From contig NZ_CP090370.1 in assembly GCF_021431965.1 (NCBI RefSeq), forward strand, positions 186,001 through 250,000: a stretch of DNA of 64,000 nucleotides, written 5' to 3'. The notes under the pieces are model-generated. The model saw only the letters and a list, made by a program, of their open reading frames with translations. It was not told the DNA's origin and did no database searches. Below, one piece after another: positions 52,594 to 60,650 of this stretch. Both the position numbers and the translations under genes were made by a program. The DNA is from Erythrobacter sp. SDW2 (GTDB lineage: Bacteria > Pseudomonadota > Alphaproteobacteria > Sphingomonadales > Sphingomonadaceae). Positions within the stretch are counted from its first letter, which is position 1. The number at the start of each line of letters is the position of its first letter.

Positions 52594-52679
52594 CCCCCTC
52601 CCGCTCGCGGGAGGGGGTCAGGGGGTGGGTGAGAGGTCGGACCAGGCCCACCCCTAACCCCTCCCGCAAGCGGGAGGGG
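52594..52679. repeat. REP-like palindromic element between yebC and ruvC
   Basis: Two similar hairpins, CCCCCTCCCG/CGGGAGGGGG (52594-52617, loop CTCG) and CCCCTCCCG/CGGGAGGGG (52658-52679, loop CAAG), flank an inner inverted repeat GGGGTGGG (52622-52629) with CCCACCCC (52647-52654). The pattern resembles short dispersed intergenic elements of sphingomonads. Confidence 0.7.
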
Positions 52680-52685
52680 AATTCA

Positions 52686-53429
52686 TCACCCCAGCCTCTC
52701 CATGATCTCGTCGGGGATTTCGTAATTGCCCCATACGGTCTGGACATCGTCATCGTCGTCCAGCGCATCGACCAGCTTGAGCAGTGTGCCCGCAGCAGCT
52801 TCATCGATGGCGACAGTGATGTTCGGCTTCCACGCCAGCTTGACGCTGTCGGCTGCGCCCAGCGCGGCTTCGAGCGCGGTAGCGACGGCGTGCAGGTCTT
52901 CCGCGGCGGTCCAGATGCTGTGGCCGTCTTCGCTGCTTTCGACATCGTCGGCGCCCGCTTCGATCGCGGCTTCGAGGACCTTTTCCTCGTCGCCCGCGCC
53001 GGCCGGGTATTCGATCAGGCCCTTGCGATCGAAGCCGTGGCTGACCGAACCTTCGGAGCCGAGGTTGCCGCCGTTCTTGCTGAAGGCGGTGCGGACATTG
53101 GTGGCGGTGCGGTTGCGGTTGTCGGTCAGCGCCTCGACGATCAGGGCGACACCCGCCGGGCCGTAGCCTTCGTAGCGCACTTCTTCGTAGTTCTCGCCGT
53201 CGCTCGCGCTCGCCTTGTCGATCGCACGCTGGATATTGTCCTTGGGCATGGACTGCGCCTTGGCCGCGTTGACCGCCAGGCGCAGGCGCGGGTTCATGTC
53301 CGGATCGGGCATGCCCATCTTCGCCGCCACGGTGATCTCGCGGCTGAGCTTGGAGAACATCGCCGAGCGCTTTTTGTCCTGCGCCCCCTTGCGGTGCATA
53401 ATGTTTTTGAACTTGGAATGGCCTGCCAT
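52686..53429 (-). CDS. yebC: YebC/PmpR family protein
   Basis: A 247-residue Yeb[80 protein letters not shown], and [18 protein letters not shown]. Historically called a transcriptional regulator; recent work links the family to translation of proline-rich stretches. Length and motifs are standard. Confidence 0.95.
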   Translation of the reverse strand: MAGHSKFKNIMHRKGAQDKKRSAMFSKLSREITVAAKMGMPDPDMNPRLRLAVNAAKAQSMPKDNIQRAIDKASASDGENYEEVRYEGYGPAGVALIVEALTDNRNRTATNVRTAFSKNGGNLGSEGSVSHGFDRKGLIEYPAGAGDEEKVLEAAIEAGADDVESSEDGHSIWTAAEDLHAVATALEAALGAADSVKLAWKPNITVAIDEAAAGTLLKLVDALDDDDDVQTVWGNYEIPDEIMERLG

Positions 53430-53520
53430 GGCTCGCTTCTTAAACCTGCTGTGATGAGAAACTCAGGCGCTGCCCCTAGCGGGTCGGCGCGCGCTGGGCA
53501 ACGGGGGCGAGCATCGCATG

Positions 53521-54372
53521 CTAGAGCGGCAGATGCTCCGCCAGGAAACCGATCACCGCCGCGTTGAAGGCATCGTTCTTGTCGCCCGCCACCATATGCC
53601 CGGCATCGCTAACATCGACCGCGACAGCATGCGGCACCTTGGTCCGGAAGGAAGCCACGCTGGTGTCGGAGACGATATCGCTGAGCTTGCCGCGCACCAC
53701 CAGCACCGGCACGTCAGGTAGCTGCCCGAGCTTCTCGGTCGAGCGCATCAGCGGGTCGCGGAACTGGCTCCGGTCCTCGACCGCGAACATCACCGGGTCC
53801 CAATGCCAATAGAGCCGCCCGTCCTCGCGCTGGCGCAGGTTCTTCATCAGCCCGCTGGGGTCCTTGGGGCGCGGGCGTTCAGGGTAATAGGCCGCCACCG
53901 CATCGGCGGCTTCGTCCAGCGAGGCAAAGCCGCCGTGATGGGCATTCATGAAGCCGACGATCCGTTGGACACCGGCGGGTTCCATGTCAGGCACGATATC
54001 GACCAGCACCAGCGCGGCGGGCCGCGCGCCCTCGCCCACCGCGTGGATCGAGGTCAGCCCGCCCATCGATGCGCCCACCAGTGCACAGGGCACCCCGGCC
54101 CCGTCGATCACGGCATGGATATCCTTGATCCAGTCGGCAATGAAATAGGCACGGCTGGCCGACCAGTCGCTTTCGCCATGGCCGCGCGCGTCGAGATTGA
54201 CGACGCGGTACCCGGCAGCGGCCAGCGCCCGCATCGCGCCCGCCCAGCTGTGCCGGGTCTGCCCGCCGCCGTGCATCAGCAGGACCAGCGGCGCACCCTC
54301 GGGGCCGAGCACATCGCCGACGAGCGTCAGCCCGTCGCTGCTTCGGAATTGGGTGCGGACCGCGTTTGACAA
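53521..54372 (-). CDS. Alpha/beta hydrolase (chromosomal paralogue)
   Basis: A 283-residue alpha/beta hydrolase: oxyanion LLMHGGGQTRHSWAGAM, RGHGESDWSASRAY, nucleophile LVGASMGGLTSIHA, DGRLYWHWDPVMFA, acid/histidine in VSDAGHMVAGDKNDA. The start is inferred as TTG at 54370-54372 with GAGG upstream; the longer frame reads into the neighbouring gene. It is a clear relative of the cargo hydrolase at 10707-11612. Begins 5 bases after the YbjQ-like gene. Confidence 0.87.
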   Translation of the reverse strand: MSNAVRTQFRSSDGLTLVGDVLGPEGAPLVLLMHGGGQTRHSWAGAMRALAAAGYRVVNLDARGHGESDWSASRAYFIADWIKDIHAVIDGAGVPCALVGASMGGLTSIHAVGEGARPAALVLVDIVPDMEPAGVQRIVGFMNAHHGGFASLDEAADAVAAYYPERPRPKDPSGLMKNLRQREDGRLYWHWDPVMFAVEDRSQFRDPLMRSTEKLGQLPDVPVLVVRGKLSDIVSDTSVASFRTKVPHAVAVDVSDAGHMVAGDKNDAFNAAVIGFLAEHLPL

Positions 54373-54377
54373 AGACC

Positions 54378-54725
54378 TCAGATCCGCACCGCCGTGCCGC
54401 TGGCGCTGACCATCAGCATCGAGCCATTGGCGCCGATCACCTCGTAATCGAGATCTATGCCCACGACGGCATTGCCGCCGCGGCTGGCGCACTCGGCCTG
54501 CAGTTCCTCGATCGCCTGATTGCGGGCGTCGGCCAGGATGCGCTCGTAGCTGCCCGAGCGCCCACCGACGATATCGCGGATCCCGGCAAAAAGGTCGCGC
54601 ATGATATTGGCCCCGACGATCACTTCACCGGTAACGATGCCGAGATAGTTCTGGATCGGACGGCCTTCGATGGTGGGGGTGGTCGAAACGATGACGCCGC
54701 GCGCGTCCTTCCAGGGGCCTGCCAT
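54378..54725 (-). CDS. YbjQ family (UPF0145) protein
   Basis: A 115-residue YbjQ-like protein: [60 protein letters not shown] and [16 protein letters not shown]. These form pentameric beta-rich proteins once called heavy-metal-binding; function remains unknown. Good length match. Followed closely by the alpha/beta hydrolase gene. Confidence 0.92.
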   Translation of the reverse strand: MAGPWKDARGVIVSTTPTIEGRPIQNYLGIVTGEVIVGANIMRDLFAGIRDIVGGRSGSYERILADARNQAIEELQAECASRGGNAVVGIDLDYEVIGANGSMLMVSASGTAVRI

Positions 54726-54789
54726 GCTGTGTTTCCTCTCCTGCCGATGCTCGCTTTCTTAAGCATTCGCTGGCAGGTGCCTTAGCCAT

Positions 54790-55530
54790 ATGAGTGCCGA
54801 CGAAACAAGCCAGCTTGCACCTGCCCCGACGCTCTGGGCGGAATGGGGACGCTATCGCAGTTTCGTGCGCCGCCCGACCCTGCCCCAACGGGCTGCGCCG
54901 CTGTCGGGCGCGAGCTTGATCGCCGCCTGGCGGCTGGCAGCGCTCGATCTGACAGTGGCGGGCGGACTGATCCTGCTGGCGATGGCGGCAACCTTCGGCG
55001 GCTTCGACCCGCCGAGTCATGCGCTGGACGGACTCAGTTGGACCCCCGAGATCGTTCTCGCCATCGTGGTAATCGCGCCGCTGACGGAAGAGCTGTTCTT
55101 TCGTGGATGGCTGTCGGGCCGGCCGGACGCGGTTTCGCCCGTGATCCTGCTCGGCATGGCGGCCGTGGCGCTGGTTTTTGCGGGGAAGGACAACGCGCTG
55201 GCCGCCGCCGGTGTCGCGGGCGTCGCGGTGCTGGCCGCCTTGGCGCTCGCGTTCGTGCTGCGCAAACGCCCGGCGTGGGGCTGGTTCACCCGCGCTTTTC
55301 CGCTGTTCTTCTGGCTCAGCACCACCGCCTTCGCGCTGGTTCACCTGCTCAACTACGAGGAGGGTTCGCTGGCGATGCTGCTGCCGCTGGTGCTGCCTCA
55401 GTTCATCGCCGGATCGATCTTCGGCTATGCCCGCGTGACCTATGGCCTGTGGGCGAGCATGCTGCTGCATGTGCTGCACAACGGAGCGCTGGTGGGCGGT
55501 ATCGCCCTCGCGCTCCGTCACGCAGGCTAG
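54790..55530 (+). CDS. CPBP family intramembrane metalloprotease
   Basis: A 246-residue membrane protein of the CAAX/CPBP (Abi) family. Motif 1 TEELFFRGWLSGR (EExxxR), motif 2 FALVHLLNY and motif 3 LLHVLHNGALVGG supply the metal ligands. Six or so membrane helices, for example VAGGLILLAMAATFGG and SPVILLGMAAVALVFAG. Substrate unknown. Divergent from the YbjQ gene and convergent with GapR. Confidence 0.88.
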   Translation: MSADETSQLAPAPTLWAEWGRYRSFVRRPTLPQRAAPLSGASLIAAWRLAALDLTVAGGLILLAMAATFGGFDPPSHALDGLSWTPEIVLAIVVIAPLTEELFFRGWLSGRPDAVSPVILLGMAAVALVFAGKDNALAAAGVAGVAVLAALALAFVLRKRPAWGWFTRAFPLFFWLSTTAFALVHLLNYEEGSLAMLLPLVLPQFIAGSIFGYARVTYGLWASMLLHVLHNGALVGGIALALRHAG

Positions 55531-55536
55531 AGTCGG

Positions 55537-55773
55537 TCAGCCGAGACCGAGCGCGGCCTTGTAGGTGTCGAGTACCATTTCCATTTCGTTGCGGTCGTCG
55601 GGCTTCATCTTCCGCAGGCGGACGACCTGGCGCATGATCTTTGGGTCGTAGCCGACCGCCTTGGCCTCGGCATAGACGTCGCGGATATCGTCGGCGATGC
55701 CCTTCTTCTCTTCCTCGAGGCGTTCGATACGCTCGATCAGCAGGCGCAGGCGGTCATCGGTGGCTTCGGCCAT
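55537..55773 (-). CDS. gapR: GapR nucleoid-associated protein (DUF2312)
   Basis: A 78-residue GapR/DUF2312 protein: [40 protein letters not shown] and [20 protein letters not shown]. It binds overtwisted, AT-rich DNA ahead of replication and transcription in alphaproteobacteria. Nearly universal in that class, which supports the taxonomy. Confidence 0.95.
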   Translation of the reverse strand: MAEATDDRLRLLIERIERLEEEKKGIADDIRDVYAEAKAVGYDPKIMRQVVRLRKMKPDDRNEMEMVLDTYKAALGLG

Positions 55774-55946
55774 TTTCCATCGTCTCCGAAATGGGGTGAT
55801 TCGTTGCGTCCCGACTAGCTTTCAAGCCGTCCCACGTGAAGGCCATCGCGCAGAAAACCGTGGGCTGAGGCAGGGTGCCCGGGGGCGAGTTGCGGGTGTG
55901 TTAGCGCTATGATACAGCAAGCTCGTCAACCAAGGAGAGCATCCCC
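55774..55946. other. Intergenic region with a possible promoter
   Basis: No gene. TATGAT at 55908-55913 may be the -10 box for the DUF2807 gene; the only TTGCGG nearby (55890-55895) is too close (12 bases) for a normal -35. Confidence 0.3.
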
Positions 55947-56657
55947 ATGAACCGTCTTCTCTTGGCCGCCCTCGTGCTATTCAATGGTACGCCCGCCATG
56001 GCGCAGGAACTCAATTCGAGCCCCTATGACACGCGCGAGGATACGATCGAGCCGGTAGAGCGGATCGAGGTCAATGGTGCCTTCAAGGTGATGGTCTTTT
56101 CGACCGATGGCGAAGCGCGGGTGACCTTTCACGGCCCGGCGGAGATGATCGCCGATGCCGAAGCGACCGTCATCGACGGGACACTCACCATCGCCTACCG
56201 GGATGGCAAGCCGTGGAGTTGGAACGCCGGATCAGGCACCAACGTCGTGATCAAGCTTCCCCGGATCAGTTCAGTCAAGACCGTCGGTCCGGCCGATGTT
56301 TCGGTGTACCGGCCGGCGAGCGACGAATTTGCCGCTTCGACCACCGGTGCGGGCCGCATCGAAGTGTCGGATATTGCGGCAAGGACTGTCGCGGCGGCGG
56401 TTGGCGGTGCGGGGACGATCAAGCTAGAGGGCACGTCGCTGGCTGCGCAATACGCCACCGGCGGCGCTGGTTCTATCGAGGCCAAGCGCCTGCGTTCTGC
56501 CAGAGCCGAAATCGCGATCGGCGGTGCGGGATCGGTCTATGCCGATGTCTCGGAGAGCGCGACGGTCGCCAAGAACGGTGCGGGCAGTGTCGAAATCGTG
56601 GGCGGTGCCACCTGTACCATCTCGCCGCCCGACGCACGCGGGGTCGAATGCCGCTAG
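55947..56657 (+). CDS. Secreted head-GIN (DUF2807) beta-helix protein
   Basis: A 236-residue protein with signal peptide MNRLLLAALVLFNGTPAMA, then the head-GIN domain: VERIEVNGAFKVMVFSTDGE, LTIAYRDGKPW, and repeating strands with GAGRIEVSDI, GGAGTIKLEG, GGAGSIEAKR, GGAGSVYADV and GAGSVEIVGG. The regular GAG repeats predict a right-handed beta-helix. Envelope location likely; function unknown. AAGGAGAG lies before ATG. Confidence 0.87.
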   Translation: MNRLLLAALVLFNGTPAMAQELNSSPYDTREDTIEPVERIEVNGAFKVMVFSTDGEARVTFHGPAEMIADAEATVIDGTLTIAYRDGKPWSWNAGSGTNVVIKLPRISSVKTVGPADVSVYRPASDEFAASTTGAGRIEVSDIAARTVAAAVGGAGTIKLEGTSLAAQYATGGAGSIEAKRLRSARAEIAIGGAGSVYADVSESATVAKNGAGSVEIVGGATCTISPPDARGVECR

Positions 56658-56670
56658 CGGCAGCACCGCG

Positions 56671-56985
56671 TCACTCTGTTGCGTTCTTCTTCAGGCTCGC
56701 CTCCATCGCCGCCAGTTGCTCGGGCGTCGCCTCGCTCTGGCGCGTCGCCTTCCATTCCGCCATCGGCATACCGTGGATCAGCTCGCGCGCGGCCAGCTTG
56801 TCGCCCTCGAACCCCGCATCACGGATCCAGTCGGCAAGGCAGTTGCGGCAGAAACCGGCCAGGCCCATGAGCTCGATGTTCTGGGCATCGTGGCGATGCC
56901 GCAGGTGCCGCACCAGCCGACGAAAAGCCGCTGCCGCGACGGCATCGTCGAGTTGGTCGAGCGCATCTGCTGAATTCGTATCCAT
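56671..56985 (-). CDS. DUF1244 family protein
   Basis: A 104-residue protein of DUF1244: FRRLVRHLRHRHDAQNIELM, LAGFCRNCLADWIRDAG (CxxC-like pair), HGMPMAEWKATRQSEATPEQ. Small alpha-helical family common in proteobacteria, function unknown. ATG 56983-56985; the much longer open frame upstream is antisense to pyruvate kinase. Confidence 0.9.
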   Translation of the reverse strand: MDTNSADALDQLDDAVAAAAFRRLVRHLRHRHDAQNIELMGLAGFCRNCLADWIRDAGFEGDKLAARELIHGMPMAEWKATRQSEATPEQLAAMEASLKKNATE

Positions 56986-57033
56986 TGTGACTATTCCTTG
57001 AGTTGCAACGAAGCTGTGCCATAGCTCGCGGCC

Positions 57034-58488
57034 ATGCAAAAGCTCGATCCCCGCGGCCGCAAGGTCAAGATCCTCGCCACCGTCGGCCCTGCCAGCCGCG
57101 ACCCGGAAATGCTCCGCAAGCTGTTCCGCGCCGGGGCCGATGCCTTCCGCGTCAACATGAGCCATGGCGAGCACGCCACCCACGCCGAAACGATCAAGGC
57201 GATCCGCGACCTCGAGCGCGAGTTCTACCGCCCGGTTGCCATCCTGTGCGACCTGCAGGGCCCCAAGCTGCGGGTCGGCACCTTCAAGGACGGCAAGGCG
57301 GTGATCCGCCATTCGGGCCATTTCACGCTCGACCGTAACCCCGAGCCAGGCGACGAAACCCGCTGCGAACTGCCGCACCCCGAACTGTTCGGCCTGCTGA
57401 GCAAGGGGCAGCGGCTGCTGATCAACGATGGCAAGATCCGCCTGCGGGTGATCGAGGCCGATGATGATCGCATCCTCTGTTCGGCCGAAGTCGGCGGAGT
57501 GATCTCCGACCGCAAGGGCGTCAACGTGCCCGATGCGGAAATTCCCATCCCGGCGATGACGCCCAAGGACCGCCGCGACCTCGCCTTCGCGATGGAGCAC
57601 GGCGCCGACTGGATCGGCCTCAGCTTCGTCCAACGCCCCGAAGACCTCGCCGAAGCCCGCAAGCTGATGGGCGGCAAGGGCGCGCTCTGTGCCAAGATCG
57701 AGAAGCCGATGGCGGTCCGCCGTCTGGACGAGATCATCGAGATGTCCGACGGCATCATGGTCGCGCGCGGGGACCTCGGCGTCGAGCTCGAGCCGCAGGA
57801 AGTGCCGCCGCTGCAGAAGAAGATCGTCAACGCGACCCGGCTCAAGGGCAAGCCGGTGATCGTCGCCACGCAGATGCTCGAATCGATGATCGAAAGCCCG
57901 GCCCCGACCCGCGCCGAAGTCTCCGACGTTGCCAATGCGGTCTATGACGGGGCCGACGCGGTGATGCTCAGCGCCGAGACCGCCGCGGGCGACTGGCCCG
58001 AGGAAGCGGTCACCATCATGCACAAGATCGCGGTGCAGGTGGAGCAGGACGAGGCCTATCTCGAACGCGTCCGCCTGCTCGATACCCCGCCCGATCCGAC
58101 CACCGCCGACGCACTCAGCCATGCCTGCATGACCATCGCCGACACAGTCAATATCGCCGCCATCACGGTCTTCACCGGCAGCGGCTCGACTGCACGCCGC
58201 GTCGCCCGCGAACGGCCGAGCGTGCCGATGCTGGTGCTGACCCCCTCAATACGCACCGCGCGGCGGATGTGCCTGCTATGGGGCGCGCATGCGGTGGCGA
58301 CCAAGGACATCGGCAGCTTCGAGGAAATGATCGCCAAGGGCAAACGCATGGCCCTGCGCCACGGCTTCGGCCAGGCCGGCAGCAAGCTGATCGCGTTGGC
58401 GGGCGTGCCCTTCGGAACGCCGGGGAGCACGAACCTGCTGCACGTCGTGACGCTGATGGGCGACGAGCTGGAGAAGCATGAGGGTTAG
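57034..58488 (+). CDS. pyk: Pyruvate kinase
   Basis: A 484-residue pyruvate kinase: KILATVGPASRDPEMLRKLF, FRVNMSHGEHATHAETI, VAILCDLQGPKLRVG, active-site signature CAKIEKPMAVRRLDEII, MVARGDLGVELEPQEVP, VIVATQMLESMIESPAPTRA and AVMLSAETAAGDWP. Converts phosphoenolpyruvate and ADP to pyruvate and ATP. Normal length and motifs. Confidence 0.96.
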   Translation: MQKLDPRGRKVKILATVGPASRDPEMLRKLFRAGADAFRVNMSHGEHATHAETIKAIRDLEREFYRPVAILCDLQGPKLRVGTFKDGKAVIRHSGHFTLDRNPEPGDETRCELPHPELFGLLSKGQRLLINDGKIRLRVIEADDDRILCSAEVGGVISDRKGVNVPDAEIPIPAMTPKDRRDLAFAMEHGADWIGLSFVQRPEDLAEARKLMGGKGALCAKIEKPMAVRRLDEIIEMSDGIMVARGDLGVELEPQEVPPLQKKIVNATRLKGKPVIVATQMLESMIESPAPTRAEVSDVANAVYDGADAVMLSAETAAGDWPEEAVTIMHKIAVQVEQDEAYLERVRLLDTPPDPTTADALSHACMTIADTVNIAAITVFTGSGSTARRVARERPSVPMLVLTPSIRTARRMCLLWGAHAVATKDIGSFEEMIAKGKRMALRHGFGQAGSKLIALAGVPFGTPGSTNLLHVVTLMGDELEKHEG

Positions 58489-58551
58489 ACGTTGAATTAA
58501 CTCGGCAAGCGTGGTCGGCTAGCAGCGAAGACCGCTGCTGTCCTGCTTGCC

Positions 58552-58800
58552 TTGGCACTTGTCCCGGCTGCCGGGATGGCCTTCGTCGCGGGCATGCTGA
58601 TTGGCAATCCGACGGCGGACATCACGACGACCGTAGGATGCTTGATGCTGATGGTTGCCGGACCAATCTGTCTTATTGGCGCGATGTCGCAGTTTTGGGC
58701 CATCGCAACATCAGCCGAAGTGTCGCGGCTTAGCGCTGCATTGCTCCTCACCGCCGTTGGAGCCGCAAGCTACGCAACTGCCTTCATGATCATTCCGTAA
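58552..58800 (+). CDS. Possible small membrane protein
   Basis: Up to 82 residues from TTG 58552, with two or three hydrophobic segments (VPAAGMAFVAGMLIG, TVGCLMLMVAGPICLIGAM, LLLTAVGAASYATAFMII). An in-frame stop at 58498 and further leucine/alanine codons upstream suggest the true start may be non-standard or earlier. No ribosome binding site is convincing. No family recognised. Confidence 0.4.
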   Translation: MALVPAAGMAFVAGMLIGNPTADITTTVGCLMLMVAGPICLIGAMSQFWAIATSAEVSRLSAALLLTAVGAASYATAFMIIP

Positions 58801-58813
58801 ACTACATCAAATC

Positions 58814-58896
58814 GTCACCCCGGACTTGATCCGGGGTCCCGCTGCCTTCGGCGGTGCGCAAGGAAAGCGGGACCCCGGCTCGGGGGCCGGGGTGAC
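58814..58896. repeat. Sphingomonad-type intergenic palindromic element
   Basis: Outer arms GTCACCCCGG (58814-58823) and CCGGGGTGAC (58887-58896) and inner arms CCGGGGTCCCGCT (58831-58843) and AGCGGGACCCCGG (58866-58878) pair perfectly, giving a long cruciform-capable element. This type is widely dispersed in sphingomonad genomes. Confidence 0.8.
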
Positions 58897-58996
58897 GTTT
58901 AAAACGGGGCGTCATTCGCACTGGCCGAATATCTGCCCGGCGTTAACACCTCCGGATGGGTTCGGGCGCATAGGCTCGTGCGTCAGGAACAAACCT

Positions 58997-59170
58997 ATGA
59001 AATTCGTGAGCCTCAAATCCCGCGGCGGTGACTATATGGTCGTCGCCAGCAATATCGCGTGGCTGCGCACCGGCGAGAATGGCCAGACGCTGGTCGGCAT
59101 GGTCGGGAGCACGCCGCTGCTGGTCACCGGCAGCGTCGAGGAAGTCTCGCAGACGATCCTGGCGGGGTAG
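58997..59170 (+). CDS. Small hypothetical protein
   Basis: 57 residues starting MKFVSLKSRGGDYMVVASNI, then AWLRTGENGQTLVGMVGSTP and SVEEVSQTIL. Beta-rich composition, no signal or membrane segment. It resembles small conserved alphaproteobacterial proteins that bind or present a strand-rich surface, but I cannot name the family. No clear ribosome binding site (GGAACAAACCT). Confidence 0.62.
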   Translation: MKFVSLKSRGGDYMVVASNIAWLRTGENGQTLVGMVGSTPLLVTGSVEEVSQTILAG

Positions 59171-59180
59171 AGGGCGGCCT

Positions 59181-60527
59181 TTAGCCTGCTGCCTGTGTTA
59201 GCCTTGCCCGTGCCTCGGCCTCGCCGATCAGGGGCAGCAGCTCCGCCATATCAGGCCCGTGGTCCATCCCGGTTAGCGCCTGGCGCAGGGGGAGGAACAG
59301 AGCCTTGCCCTTGCGGCCTGTGCTGTCCTTGAGCGACGCGGTGAGCGCGTGCCATGGGTCATCGCCCCAGCTCAGCGCTTGCGCGGCCTCGGCCAGATAG
59401 GCCCGGTCTTCGTCCGAAAACTCCGGCTGCTCGATCGGGCCGGTCACCAGCCGCCATAGCTCGCTCGCTTCGGCGACATGCGCCAGGTTGGGCCGGATGG
59501 CGTGCCAGCCGGCCTCGTCGATCCCTTCGGGCAGGCGATGCGCCACATCGGCAAAGTCCAACTGGTGGACGATGGCGGCATTGAGCCGTTCCAGTTCGGC
59601 ATCGTCGAAGCGCGCCGGTGCGCGCCCGAAGTGCGCGAGGTCGAAGCTTTCCACCAGCGCTTGCCGGTCGGCAATCGGCTCGACCGGCTGCGAAGTGCCA
59701 AGCCGCGCCAGCAGGGCGATGATCGCCTGCGGCTCGATGCCCTTCTCGCGGAAAGCATCGCAGCCGAGCGAACCCAACCTCTTCGACAGCTTGCCTTCAT
59801 TGCCCACCAGCAGCGCCTCATGTGCGAACTGCGGCAGATTTTGCTGCGGCCCATGCTGCGCAGCATGAAGTGCGGTAAACATCTGTATTTGCACCGCTGT
59901 GTTGGACACATGGTCCTCGCCGCGCAGCACATGGGTGACACCCATCTCGATATCGTCGACCGCGCTCGGCAGCATGTAGAGCCACGAGCCATCGGCGCGC
60001 CTTATCACCGGATCGCTGAGCGTGGCGGGATCGAACTTCTGCGCGCCCCGGATGCCGTCGTCCCACACGATCGGCTCGTCATGGTCGAGCTTGAAGCGCC
60101 AGTGCGGGGCAATGCCCTCGGCTTCCTTGGCGGCGCGATCCGCTTCGCTCAGCGTCAGCGCGCCGCGATCGTAGATCGGTGGAAGCCCGCGCCCGAGCTG
60201 GATCTTGCGCTTGAGATCGAGCTCCTGCGCGGTCTCGTAGCAGGGATACACCCGGCCCGCCTCGCGCAGCGCCGCGAAGGCCGTTTCGTAATGCGTCAGC
60301 CTCTGGGACTGCCGCTCCTCGCCATCGGGCTCCAGCCCCAGCCACGCCAGATCGGCGCGGATCGCCTCGACATATTCCTCGCGGCTGCGTTCGGCATCGG
60401 TGTCGTCGATGCGCAGCATGAAGGTGCCGCCATGCTTCTTTGCCAGCAGCCAGTTGTGGAGCGCGGTGCGGATATTGCCGACATGCAGCCGCCCGGTGGG
60501 CGAGGGGGCGAAACGGGTTGTGACCAT
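59181..60527 (-). CDS. gltX: Glutamyl-tRNA synthetase
   Basis: A 448-residue class I synthetase. FAPSPTGRLHVGNIRTAL holds the HIGH-type motif; KLSKRLGS is the KMSKS-type loop; LRIDDTDAERSREEYVEAI and HVLRGEDHVSNT are conserved. Start taken at ATG 60525-60527 (MVTTRFAPSP); an ATG six codons earlier is equally possible. Charges tRNA-Glu (and perhaps tRNA-Gln in alphaproteobacteria, which use GatCAB). Confidence 0.94.
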   Translation of the reverse strand: MVTTRFAPSPTGRLHVGNIRTALHNWLLAKKHGGTFMLRIDDTDAERSREEYVEAIRADLAWLGLEPDGEERQSQRLTHYETAFAALREAGRVYPCYETAQELDLKRKIQLGRGLPPIYDRGALTLSEADRAAKEAEGIAPHWRFKLDHDEPIVWDDGIRGAQKFDPATLSDPVIRRADGSWLYMLPSAVDDIEMGVTHVLRGEDHVSNTAVQIQMFTALHAAQHGPQQNLPQFAHEALLVGNEGKLSKRLGSLGCDAFREKGIEPQAIIALLARLGTSQPVEPIADRQALVESFDLAHFGRAPARFDDAELERLNAAIVHQLDFADVAHRLPEGIDEAGWHAIRPNLAHVAEASELWRLVTGPIEQPEFSDEDRAYLAEAAQALSWGDDPWHALTASLKDSTGRKGKALFLPLRQALTGMDHGPDMAELLPLIGEAEARARLTQAAG

Positions 60528-60650
60528 GGCCAGCGCGTTAGCCATCGCCGGGCTGGCGCTCAAGCGTAAGGTGCCATCATTATGCCACTTGAAATCGGCG
60601 TGGGGATGAAAGAGATAGGAACCCAGGGGACGCAAGGGGTCGAATTCTAT

